A stretch of 50,936 bases of DNA from the NCBI GenBank assembly GCA_030537315.1, contig JAUNNZ010000013.1, forward strand, positions 1 to 50,936, read 5' to 3'. How positions within the stretch are numbered: the stretch's first letter is position 1; each line of letters opens with the position of its first letter. A program made the position numbers and the translations under genes. Below the pieces are notes generated by a model. It had not been told where the DNA came from. It did not search any database and worked only from the letters and a program-made list of their open reading frames with translations. This DNA comes from Bacteroidia bacterium (GTDB lineage: Bacteria > Bacteroidota > Bacteroidia > Bacteroidales > UBA932). Shown piece after piece: positions 17,200-24,895 of the stretch.

Positions 17200-18461
17200 T
17201 TGATTTCCAGGATATCGGACCATTCGGTGGAGAAGAGCGGCGAGCAGTGCTCGCGGCGTATGCCTTCTGCGTAGTGGCCGGAGCGCTGGGAGGCAAGGCG
17301 CAGCAGGTTGTTGTGCGCGGAATTGAAATGGTCCATAAGGGCCGAGACAGTGTCGTTCTTCTCTCTCCGGAGGGCTTCCGAAGGGGTCTCGAAAAGGGAT
17401 GCCTCGAGGTAGTCGGAGGCGGTTATGTCGTCTACTGTCACGCCGGCGCGTTTGTACAGATAACCGGGCTTGTATGCGCGGCGGAATGCTTTCAGCGCCG
17501 CGCCGACTATGGTCTCCGTATCATTGGACGGCGTGTCCAGGCGCACCTGTACGAAAGGGTAATATTGGGGCAGGTCCTTGCGGAAACGGCTGGTGTGGAT
17601 GAACACGCCGACGCTGCGGCAGCGCGAGCGGTCGTGGCGCAGCTTTTCGGCGCATATCCCGGCGAAATCGGACACGCGCAGCGACAGTTCCGCGGAGTCC
17701 TGCACCAACTCCGCGAACGAGCGCGACGTGCAGATGGACTGGCGGCGTTCGTCGCGGTCTTCCGCGACTGCGCGCTCGCCCTGAAGCTCGCGCCAGGTAC
17801 GTACGCCGACAATACCCATGTGCTTCTGCACCCAGGATTCCGGACGCTGCACGAAGTCAAGCGCTGTATGGACGCCCAGGGACATGAGTTTCGGCGCACT
17901 GCGCCATCCTATGCCCCAGACATCGTCGATGGTGGTGAGCGAAAGCGCCTTCTCCCTCTTCTCGTCGCTGTCGATGACGCACACGCCCTTGTATCCCGGA
18001 TATCTCTTGGCGAAATGGTTGGCGACCTTGCCGAGGGTTTTCGTAGGGGCGATGCCTATGCTCACGGGAATGCCCGTCCACTTCCTGATTTTCCTGACAA
18101 GGGCCAGGCAGAACGGCCGCTGCTGCTCCGCAGGCAGGCCTTCGAGGTCAAGATAGGCCTCGTCGATGGAATACTTTTCCAGCGGCAGGCCGGTTGATGC
18201 CAGGATGTTCATCACCCTGCGGGACAGGTCGCCGTAAAGAGTATAATTCGATGACCTGACTTCTATTTTCCCGGAATCGACCAGACCCTTCAACTTGAAG
18301 AACGGGGTCCCCATAGGCACCAGCGGCTTCGACTCGTTGGAGCGGGCGACCACGCAGCCGTCGTTGTTGCTGAGCACGACGACGGGGCGCTTTTCAAGCC
18401 AGGGTTGAAAAGCCCTTTCGCAGGACACGAAAAAGTTGTTGCAGTCGACCAGAGCGTACAT
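17196..18461 (-). CDS. umuC: DNA polymerase V catalytic subunit, Y family
   Basis: A 421-residue error-prone translesion polymerase, close to the 422 residues of E. coli UmuC. Metal-binding Asp residues are visible in YALVDCNNFF (about residue 6) and SIDEAYLD (about residues 98-99). NNDGCVVARSNE is the UmuC fingers segment, and the helix-hairpin-helix region VWGIGWRSAPKL is present. The C-terminal little-finger and tail regions are intact. It acts with cleaved UmuD to copy damaged DNA in the SOS response. It follows umuD after 9 nt and so belongs to the operon that starts with the M28 homologue. Confidence 0.95.
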   Translation of the reverse strand: MYALVDCNNFFVSCERAFQPWLEKRPVVVLSNNDGCVVARSNESKPLVPMGTPFFKLKGLVDSGKIEVRSSNYTLYGDLSRRVMNILASTGLPLEKYSIDEAYLDLEGLPAEQQRPFCLALVRKIRKWTGIPVSIGIAPTKTLGKVANHFAKRYPGYKGVCVIDSDEKREKALSLTTIDDVWGIGWRSAPKLMSLGVHTALDFVQRPESWVQKHMGIVGVRTWRELQGERAVAEDRDERRQSICTSRSFAELVQDSAELSLRVSDFAGICAEKLRHDRSRCRSVGVFIHTSRFRKDLPQYYPFVQVRLDTPSNDTETIVGAALKAFRRAYKPGYLYKRAGVTVDDITASDYLEASLFETPSEALRREKNDTVSALMDHFNSAHNNLLRLASQRSGHYAEGIRREHCSPLFSTEWSDILEIK

Positions 18462-18470
18462 TCCGGCGGA

Positions 18471-18890
18471 TTATTTCTGTTTCTTGATGATATATGTCAC
18501 GACTCCCCAGACGGTGAAGTCGTTGTATTCCACGATTCTGATCGGCTTGTATTTCCTGTTGCCGGCGAGGAGCCACAGTCCCTGTTCACCGCCACCGGAC
18601 GGATCCTTGAAAGAAATGTATTTCAGGCAGAACTCGCCATCCACGAAGCAGACGCACATATCGCCTTCGTGCGGCTCCAGCGCCTTGTCGATAATCAGGA
18701 CGTCGCCTTCCGCTATCCCCGCCTCCGACATCGAGTCACCAACTACGCGGCCATAGAACGTCGCGTCGGGATGCCTGACAAGCTCCCGGTTGAGGTCGAT
18801 CACCCCGGTCATATAATCCTGGGCCGGCGAAGGGAATCCGGCATGAATCCCCTCCTCCGCCATCTTGGCGAGCATTTCGTTTTCGTCCAT
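18471..18890 (-). CDS. umuD: UmuD-type S24 autoprotease
   Basis: A 139-residue LexA-like S24 protein that self-cleaves on RecA filaments to give UmuD', the partner of UmuC. The Ala17-Gly18 cleavage site (IHAGFPSP), Ser53 (GDSMSE) and Lys90 (EFCLKY) are all seen. The Ser-Lys distance of 37 equals that of E. coli UmuD (S60, K97). There is no N-terminal DNA-binding domain, so it is UmuD rather than LexA. ATG 18890 is chosen because it lies one base after the stop of the upstream M28 gene; an in-frame ATG at 18920 would overlap it. It should be translationally coupled to that gene. Confidence 0.93.
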   Translation of the reverse strand: MDENEMLAKMAEEGIHAGFPSPAQDYMTGVIDLNRELVRHPDATFYGRVVGDSMSEAGIAEGDVLIIDKALEPHEGDMCVCFVDGEFCLKYISFKDPSGGGEQGLWLLAGNRKYKPIRIVEYNDFTVWGVVTYIIKKQK

Positions 18891-18891
18891 A

Positions 18892-19791
18892 TCAGAGAAG
18901 GGATTGCAGCCATCCGGCAATCACCCTCAACCTCTTGACCATCAGAACGTAATCAAGGGTGGAAGGAAGGTCGGAAGGCTTGTTGGTATTCATAGTTACC
19001 CCGGAGGTGAACATCACGCAGGGGATACCTTTTTCAAGGAACCATTTCTGGTCGCCGGTGCGCTGATAGAACAGGTCCGTGAAACCTTTGTTCCCATAAT
19101 AATCATAGCTCAGATGCAGGCCCACCGTCCTGTTGGCCCACTCCAGGGCTTCGGCGTAGCGTTCTCCGCCGAGCGCCATCATATAGGCTGGCCTCTGCCG
19201 GACGACAGGTTCGGCATCGGAGCCTATGGTGTCGAGATTCACCATCATCGCCATTTTGCCTGCGAAATGCGAGGCGAAATGGCGCGAGCCGGCCAGGTCT
19301 GCGCCGTGTCCGTCAAAGGCGATAAAGATCAATCCAGTCTGGCCGCCGGGGAAGCCCGCCGCGGCGAAATGTCTCGCCAGCGCGAGCATCCCGGATACTC
19401 CGGAAGCGTTGGTGTCGGCACCCGGATAGCGGACTCCATCGATTACGCCAAGTCCGTCATAATAAGCGCCTATGACTATGTAGCGGCTGAAATTGCCGGG
19501 CGTACGCGCAACGACGTTGCGGCCCAGGTGCCCGCCGGAACTGAATGTCTGGAAGTCGACGGAATACCCCGCGGCCTCCAACTGCCTATAAATATAGAAA
19601 GCCGCGCCCGTGACGCCCCCCTTGCCGTATTCCCTGCCGAAGCAGGTGGAATCCGCAAGGAAAGTGACCTCGCCGGACAGTTCCCGCGCAAGGTCCGCGG
19701 TGGCCGTCCTGTTGAGGTCGCCACCCCTGGCTCCGGCACAGAATGCGAGAGTCAAGGCAAAATATATAAATATTTTGAGTGGAAATTTCAA
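18892..19791 (-). CDS. Degenerate M28 peptidase homologue, probably catalytically inactive
   Basis: A 299-residue protein with a signal peptide (residues 1 to about 23) and an M28 zinc-aminopeptidase fold. Strand and helix motifs such as VIGAYYDGLG, PGADTNASG, FIAFDGHGADLAGS and NLDTIGS align with the family. The zinc site is damaged: the usual His of GAHYD is Tyr110, the Glu-Glu pair is replaced by His162-Gly163, and the usual late His before KPSD is Asn270. Only Asp126 and/or its neighbour and Asp187 remain. It may be a binding protein or pseudo-enzyme. It is the first gene of an operon with umuD and umuC, starting one base before umuD, which is an odd link between an exported protein and SOS mutagenesis. 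Confidence 0.82.
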   Translation of the reverse strand: MKFPLKIFIYFALTLAFCAGARGGDLNRTATADLARELSGEVTFLADSTCFGREYGKGGVTGAAFYIYRQLEAAGYSVDFQTFSSGGHLGRNVVARTPGNFSRYIVIGAYYDGLGVIDGVRYPGADTNASGVSGMLALARHFAAAGFPGGQTGLIFIAFDGHGADLAGSRHFASHFAGKMAMMVNLDTIGSDAEPVVRQRPAYMMALGGERYAEALEWANRTVGLHLSYDYYGNKGFTDLFYQRTGDQKWFLEKGIPCVMFTSGVTMNTNKPSDLPSTLDYVLMVKRLRVIAGWLQSLL

Positions 19792-19811
19792 CTTTCGGCT
19801 TGATAATTGTT

Positions 19812-19827
19812 TATCTTTGCAAAATTA
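19812..19827. promoter_or_regulatory. Face-to-face abutting -7 boxes
   Basis: The plus-strand box TATCTTTG (19812-19819) directly abuts the minus-strand box TAATTTTG (19827-19820). Predicted starts are about 19825 (+) and about 19814 (-), so the two transcripts would overlap by about ten bases at their 5' ends. The plus box serves the TPR gene (GTG 19828); the minus box serves the M28-umuDC operon (ATG 19791). Confidence 0.6.
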
Positions 19828-21813
19828 GTGAAAAAGTTTCTCCTTACAATAGTCATTTCGGCCCTGTGCGCCGCTTCCGCCCTTGCCCAGTACGACAAGG
19901 ACATCTTCATGTGGAGGGGCCGCCAGGCTCTTTCCGACGGAAAGTACGCCGCGGCCATCGAGAACTTCAACGTTCTCAGCAGGCTTGACACCACGGACTA
20001 CTGGAGCTTCTTTTTCCGCGGCATAGCGAAATATAACCTCGGAGACATCCGCGGCGCCAACCAGGACTTCAACCGCTCCGTGCGCATCAATCCCGTCTTC
20101 ACCAACGGCTACCACTACAGGGCCATCACTGAAAGCCGCTCCGGCAACTACGAGGCCGCGCTTGAAGACCTGCAGCGCGCGATAGACCTGCGGCCCGGCA
20201 ACATAGGGGTTTATTTTTCACGCGGCGTCACCTACTTTCTGGCTCAGAAGTTCCCTGAGGCGGTCGCCGACTTCGACCGCTACATCCGTCAGGAGCCGAA
20301 GGACCCGGGCGCCTTCCTCAACCGCGGCGCCTGCCACCTCTTCCTCGCCGACACCACGAAGGCCCTTGAAGACTACAACAGGGCCATCCGCCTCAACCGC
20401 TTCGACCCAGAGGGCTTCATACGCCGCGCACGCGTCTATGCCGACCAGGGCAAGTTCGACCTTGCGATCAGCGACCTCGACCACGCCATAGACCTGGATC
20501 CGTCAAGCACCTTCGCATACTTCAACAGGGCGCTGATGTACTTCGAACTGAAGGATTTCAATGCTGCGATGCAGGACCTGAACACCGTGCTCGAACAGGA
20601 GCCGGGCAATGCGCTGACCCTCTATAACCGCAGCCTCATCTATATGCAGGTGGGCGACTTCGAAAGCGCCCTGCAGGACATCGACCGCGTGATAAACATC
20701 AACCCGGGCAACGTCCTGGCATATTTCAACCGCGCGGCCGTATTCACCGAAATGGGCCGGTGGAAGGATGCCGTCAGGGACTACACGAAGGCCATAGAAC
20801 TTTATCCGGACTTCGCCAAGGCATACCTCAACCGCGCCTATGTCGAGAATATGATGGGCAATATGCGCGCATCCAAACAGGATTACGACACCGCGCAGCG
20901 GAAAGTGCGCGAGTACCGCGAGAAGGCCGGCTCCGATGCCGCCGCCTTCGCGGACACGACGCGCAAATACAATTCGCTCATCTCGCTTGACGCCGATTTC
21001 GCGAAGAAGGACTTCGACAACGAACTCCTGCAGCACCGCGACATCGACATACGCCTGCGCCCTCTCTACAAGTTCAGCCTCGCCGAAGTACGCGAGGAGC
21101 GCAGCGTCGCCCTCTCCCGCAGGTACGATAACGCCCTGCTCGACCAGTTCATCGACGCCGCTCCCGTCCCTGTCACCATCAGCAATGAAGAACACAGCGG
21201 ATCAGAGAACTACATCTTCACGGACACGGCCGAGGACTGCTTCGTCAAGGGCCTTCAGGAACTGCAGAAAAAGCAGTTCAACGTGGCCCTGTCCTGGTTC
21301 GACATGGCAATACAGCGAGCTGCGACAGAAGAGCAGGCCAACAAGTACGCCAAGTACTACCGCGCGTTCTATCTGCTGAACCGAGGCGTGCTCAAGGCGG
21401 AGATGATAGAATTCATCGCTTCGCTCGAAGGCAGCGTACAGACGCTGTCGATGGATGACCAGGGCTCCACCAGAGCCCGCGTCGGCGACAACATGAGCCG
21501 CACTTATGACTATTCGGAGGCCATAGCCGACATACAGGAGGCAATCGCCATCCTGCCGGACATCCCATATCTGTACTTCAACCTCGGCAACCTGCACTGC
21601 CTCTCATCCGAGCTCGTAAGCTCCATCGGAGACTACACCGAGGCAATCAGGCTGCATCCGCAGATGGGCGACGCCTATTTCAACCGGGGTCTGGTACTCA
21701 TCTATCTGAAAGACAAGGAGAAAGGCTGCATAGACCTTTCACGCGCCGGAGAGCTTGGCGTCGCGGACGCCTACAGCGTGATCTCAAAATATTGCGAGGA
21801 GGAACAGAACTGA
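19828..21813 (+). CDS. Secreted tetratricopeptide-repeat protein
   Basis: A 661-residue periplasmic protein with a signal peptide (MKKFLLTIVISALCAASALAQ, residues 1-21). It is followed by roughly ten consecutive 34-residue TPR units with the recurrent A-x-x-D-x-x-x-A-I-x-L-x-P pattern (about residues 22-370). Then comes a non-repeat linker and further TPRs at the C terminus (about 470-650). TPR arrays are protein-protein scaffolds; no enzymatic domain is seen. The GTG at 19828 is chosen because the signal peptide begins there and the -7 box ends 8 nt upstream. Its stop overlaps the ATG of the next gene (TGATG). Partner unknown. Confidence 0.88.
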   Translation: MKKFLLTIVISALCAASALAQYDKDIFMWRGRQALSDGKYAAAIENFNVLSRLDTTDYWSFFFRGIAKYNLGDIRGANQDFNRSVRINPVFTNGYHYRAITESRSGNYEAALEDLQRAIDLRPGNIGVYFSRGVTYFLAQKFPEAVADFDRYIRQEPKDPGAFLNRGACHLFLADTTKALEDYNRAIRLNRFDPEGFIRRARVYADQGKFDLAISDLDHAIDLDPSSTFAYFNRALMYFELKDFNAAMQDLNTVLEQEPGNALTLYNRSLIYMQVGDFESALQDIDRVININPGNVLAYFNRAAVFTEMGRWKDAVRDYTKAIELYPDFAKAYLNRAYVENMMGNMRASKQDYDTAQRKVREYREKAGSDAAAFADTTRKYNSLISLDADFAKKDFDNELLQHRDIDIRLRPLYKFSLAEVREERSVALSRRYDNALLDQFIDAAPVPVTISNEEHSGSENYIFTDTAEDCFVKGLQELQKKQFNVALSWFDMAIQRAATEEQANKYAKYYRAFYLLNRGVLKAEMIEFIASLEGSVQTLSMDDQGSTRARVGDNMSRTYDYSEAIADIQEAIAILPDIPYLYFNLGNLHCLSSELVSSIGDYTEAIRLHPQMGDAYFNRGLVLIYLKDKEKGCIDLSRAGELGVADAYSVISKYCEEEQN

Positions 21814-22613
21814 TGCAGGTGAAATTCAAATCATTCTCCTCCGGCAGCTGCGGAAACTGCTATTTCATCGGGATCTTCAACGAGCTCGACGCCTGCGAGG
21901 CGGGCGTGCTCATCGACGCGGGTGTCAGCCCGCGCCGCCTCAAGAAAGAGCTCGCCGCAGACGGGCTCGGCTATGACGATTTCCAGGCCATACTGGTCAC
22001 CCACGACCATCTCGACCACATCCGCTCACTCGGTTCATACTGCAAGCATCTGCAGAAGCCGGTCTGCACCACTCCGGCCATCCTGAGAGCGCTTTCGGGC
22101 CATTTCATGACAGGCGCCCACCTTTCCGGAGTCAAGCGTCCGCTTGAAGAAGGGTGGAACGAAATCGTGCCGGGGCGCATACGCGTGCAGTTCTTCGAAG
22201 TTCCGCATGATGCAACGCAGACAGTGGGCTACGCCATACTCCTGGATGACTACAAGTTCGTCATAATGACCGACCTCGGCCGTATGACGCCGCAGGCGAT
22301 GGCCTTTGCCAAGCAGGCCGACACCGTGGTCATTGAGTCGAACTACGATCTCTATATGCTCCGTCACGGGCCATACCCGAAGGAACTGCAGGACCGCATC
22401 TGCCAGGGGCACGGCCACCTTTCAAACATCGAGTGCGCGAAAGCGATAAGCGAGTTCGCGCATGACGGGCTCAGGAACGTGTTCCTGTGCCATCTGAGCG
22501 AGCACAACAACGAGCCGCAGCTCGCCCACGACACGTCCCGTCCGGTACTGGACGCGTCGATACGGCTGGCGCCACTTCCGCGCCAGACAGCCTCGGCTCT
22601 GTTTAATCTTTAA
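21813..22613 (+). CDS. Metallo-beta-lactamase-fold hydrolase (YycJ/WalJ-like)
   Basis: A 266-residue cytoplasmic MBL-fold protein. The opening KFKSFSSGSCGNCYFIG is typical of the YycJ/WalJ group. The metal motif HxHxDH is seen as THDHLDH (about residues 62-68), with later ligands likely in VPHDA, MTDLG and the final CHLSEHNNEP segment. Related proteins are proposed exonucleases affecting DNA repair or cell-wall coordination. The start at 21813 overlaps the TPR gene's stop by one base. An in-frame ATG at 21792 would intrude into the upstream gene and spoil the family N terminus. Confidence 0.85.
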   Translation: MQVKFKSFSSGSCGNCYFIGIFNELDACEAGVLIDAGVSPRRLKKELAADGLGYDDFQAILVTHDHLDHIRSLGSYCKHLQKPVCTTPAILRALSGHFMTGAHLSGVKRPLEEGWNEIVPGRIRVQFFEVPHDATQTVGYAILLDDYKFVIMTDLGRMTPQAMAFAKQADTVVIESNYDLYMLRHGPYPKELQDRICQGHGHLSNIECAKAISEFAHDGLRNVFLCHLSEHNNEPQLAHDTSRPVLDASIRLAPLPRQTASALFNL

Positions 22614-22617
22614 TCGG

Positions 22618-22625
22618 TATATTTG
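22618..22625 (+). promoter_or_regulatory. -7 box of the ABC exporter operon
   Basis: TATATTTG ends 5 nt before the ATG at 22631, so the mRNA should begin at or next to the start codon. The -33 element is weak (TCTG near 22598-22601). The ABC exporter, VanZ-like and amidase genes that follow overlap or abut and would share this promoter. Confidence 0.6.
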
Positions 22626-22630
22626 TACTT

Positions 22631-24469
22631 ATGAAAGAATTCTGGAAAGTAATCAAACGATACGTCGCGCCATACAAGGGATATGTCGGGGGCTCCATCC
22701 TGATGAACGTCCTGTCGGCGCTCCTCAACATATTCTCATTCTCGATGCTCGCCCCTATCCTGAAGATACTCTTCGAATCCGGTGCGACAGAATACAAGCT
22801 GATACCGTGGAGCGAAATCAGCGTCTTCGATTTCAACAGCATCCTGAACAACATCTACTACTATATGACGGAGTGGATAGCCCAGTACGGGCCAAGCAAG
22901 ATCCTGCTCCTGCTCTGCGCGTTCTTCTGCCTCGTGACACTGTTCAAGTCCGCCTGCTATTTCGGCGCCGAGGCCGTGATGGTGCCTATACGCACAGGTG
23001 TGGTGAAGACCATGAGAATGCAGATTTACCAGAAGGTGATCTCCCTCCCGCTCGGCTTCTTCAGCCAGGAGCGCAAGGGAGACATCATGGCACGCATAAG
23101 CGGTGACGTGCAGGAGGTCGAGTTCTCCATCACCAGCACGCTTGACATGCTCCTCAAGAACCCTATACTCATCATATTCTATTTCGGATGGCTTCTTGTG
23201 ATGAGCTGGCAGATGACCCTCTTCGTAATCGTGTTCGCACCTGTATTCCTCCTTATAATGAGTGCCATCGGACGCCGTCTCAAGGCTGATTCCGCCGAGG
23301 CGCAGCAATTCTGGAGCGACACGATGAGCCAGGTGGAGGAGACCCTGGGAGGCCTCCGCATCATCAAGGCGTTCCGCGCCGAGAAGAAGATGTCCGGCCG
23401 CTTTGAGAAGATAACCGAGAACATGCGCCGTAAGAACACGCAGGTCGGCGTCCGCCAGGCCAGCGCACATCCTGTCAGCGAGCTGCTCGGCACCATCATG
23501 ATTGCCGTCGTACTCTGGTTCGGCGGGCGCCTCATCCTCGGAGACTCGGCATCCCTCGACGCACCGGCATTCATCGCCTACCTCGCCATCCTTTACAGCG
23601 TCATCCAGCCAATAAAGGATTTGTCAAAGGCAGCATACGGCATTCCGAAAGGCCTTGCCTCGATGGAGCGCATCGATGTCATCCTGAACGCGGAGAACAA
23701 CGTCAAGGAATCTGAAAACCCTCAGCGTCTTGACGGATTCAACGAAAAGATCAGCTTCGAGCACGTCAGCTTCCGCTACGAGGACGGCTCGCGCGACGTG
23801 GTGAAGGACATCACGGTCGATATCGAAAAGGGCAAGACCATCGCCATCGTAGGCGCCTCAGGCGCCGGCAAGTCGACGCTCGTCGACCTCATCCCGAGAT
23901 TCTACGACCCGACCGCCGGCCGCATTACGATCGACGGAGTCGACATCAAGGATGCCAGGGTTCACGACCTGCGCGCCCTTATGGGCAACGTGAACCAGGA
24001 CCCTATCCTGTTCAACGACACTCTCTTCAACAACATAGCATTCGGCGTGGAGAACGCCACCAGGGAGGAAGTAATGGCCGCCGCGAAGATCGCCAACGCC
24101 CACGACTTCATAATGGAGAAAGAGGAAGGATACGACACGAACATCGGCGACCGCGGCGTGAAGCTGTCAGGCGGACAGCGCCAGCGCATCAGCATCGCCC
24201 GTGCAATTCTCAAGAACCCTCCTATACTCATCCTGGACGAGGCCACCGCATCGCTTGACACTGAATCGGAGCGCATAGTCCAGGATGCCCTCGACCACCT
24301 GATGTCGTCACGCACGACCATCGCAATCGCGCACCGCCTGTCCACCATCAAGAACGCCGACGAGATCCTCGTGATGAACGAGGGTGAGATCGTGGAGAGA
24401 GGCCGTCATGACGAACTTATCGAGAAGGACGGCTATTACAAGAAACTTTATGACATGCAGGCTCTGTAG
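22631..24469 (+). CDS. MsbA-like ABC exporter, fused permease and ATPase
   Basis: A 612-residue half-transporter that works as a homodimer in the inner membrane. The ABC transmembrane type-1 domain (six helices, about residues 15-340) carries the coupling-helix region ERKGDIMARISGDVQEVE. The ATPase domain (about 365-612) has Walker A GASGAGKST (about 407-415), signature LSGGQRQR (about 511-518), Walker B ILILDEATASLD and the H-loop AIAHRLS. This class exports lipid A-core or other lipids; MsbA is the most likely role but peptide or drug export cannot be excluded. VanZ-like and cell-wall amidase-like genes follow directly, which fits an envelope function. Confidence 0.9.
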   Translation: MKEFWKVIKRYVAPYKGYVGGSILMNVLSALLNIFSFSMLAPILKILFESGATEYKLIPWSEISVFDFNSILNNIYYYMTEWIAQYGPSKILLLLCAFFCLVTLFKSACYFGAEAVMVPIRTGVVKTMRMQIYQKVISLPLGFFSQERKGDIMARISGDVQEVEFSITSTLDMLLKNPILIIFYFGWLLVMSWQMTLFVIVFAPVFLLIMSAIGRRLKADSAEAQQFWSDTMSQVEETLGGLRIIKAFRAEKKMSGRFEKITENMRRKNTQVGVRQASAHPVSELLGTIMIAVVLWFGGRLILGDSASLDAPAFIAYLAILYSVIQPIKDLSKAAYGIPKGLASMERIDVILNAENNVKESENPQRLDGFNEKISFEHVSFRYEDGSRDVVKDITVDIEKGKTIAIVGASGAGKSTLVDLIPRFYDPTAGRITIDGVDIKDARVHDLRALMGNVNQDPILFNDTLFNNIAFGVENATREEVMAAAKIANAHDFIMEKEEGYDTNIGDRGVKLSGGQRQRISIARAILKNPPILILDEATASLDTESERIVQDALDHLMSSRTTIAIAHRLSTIKNADEILVMNEGEIVERGRHDELIEKDGYYKKLYDMQAL

Positions 24470-24895
24470 ATGAAAAAGAAGGAGGAGACCTCGACCAGGG
24501 CGCTCGTTTCGCGCATTCTGATGATACTGTACATACTTGCGGTGGGATTCCTGTGCTTCAACAACTTCAAGGACCTGCCGGAAGCGCCGAAGTATCTCTT
24601 CGGGATCCCCATGGACAAGATCGCCCATTTCTGCATGTTCTTCCCTTTCCCTTTATTGGGCTTCTTCTCTTTCGACCACCAGCGGTGGAGCGCCGTCGAA
24701 ACGATAGGCCACGTGATATCGCTCATAGCCTGGGGCTGCATCTTCGCCGGAATAACTGAAATCATCCAGGGAATGCTGCCGTACCGCACCCAGGACATCA
24801 ACGATTTCAAAGCCGACGTGCTCGCCATCGCAGTCTCTTCAACCATTGTATTGATTATCGACCTTTTCATGGTCAAACACCCTCGCCGCAGATGA
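24470..24895 (+). CDS. VanZ-like membrane protein
   Basis: A 141-residue integral membrane protein with about four TM helices (near residues 15-32, 46-64, 72-95 and 112-134). Family motifs are MDKIAHFCMF and the EIIQGMLPYRTQDINDFKADV segment. VanZ proteins confer low-level teicoplanin resistance in enterococci, but most homologues in Bacteroidota have no shown role. The ATG directly follows the stop of the ABC exporter, and its own end overlaps the amidase-like gene by ATGA, so all three are probably made together. A resistance role should not be assumed. Confidence 0.82.
   Translation: MKKKEETSTRALVSRILMILYILAVGFLCFNNFKDLPEAPKYLFGIPMDKIAHFCMFFPFPLLGFFSFDHQRWSAVETIGHVISLIAWGCIFAGITEIIQGMLPYRTQDINDFKADVLAIAVSSTIVLIIDLFMVKHPRRR

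Noticed and set aside
17193-18197. A 334-codon open frame on the plus strand over umuC
   Set aside because: The opposite strand encodes full-length UmuC with its catalytic residues. The antisense translation has no fold signature and no promoter.
18865-19803. A 312-codon open frame on the plus strand over the M28 homologue
   Set aside because: The minus-strand gene has a signal peptide, a fold pattern and operon spacing. The plus-strand frame has none of these.
24470-24895. A glycopeptide resistance gene (VanZ)
   Set aside because: The protein is VanZ-like by fold only. There are no VanHAX or VanRS genes, and such homologues are common in Bacteroidota without a resistance role.
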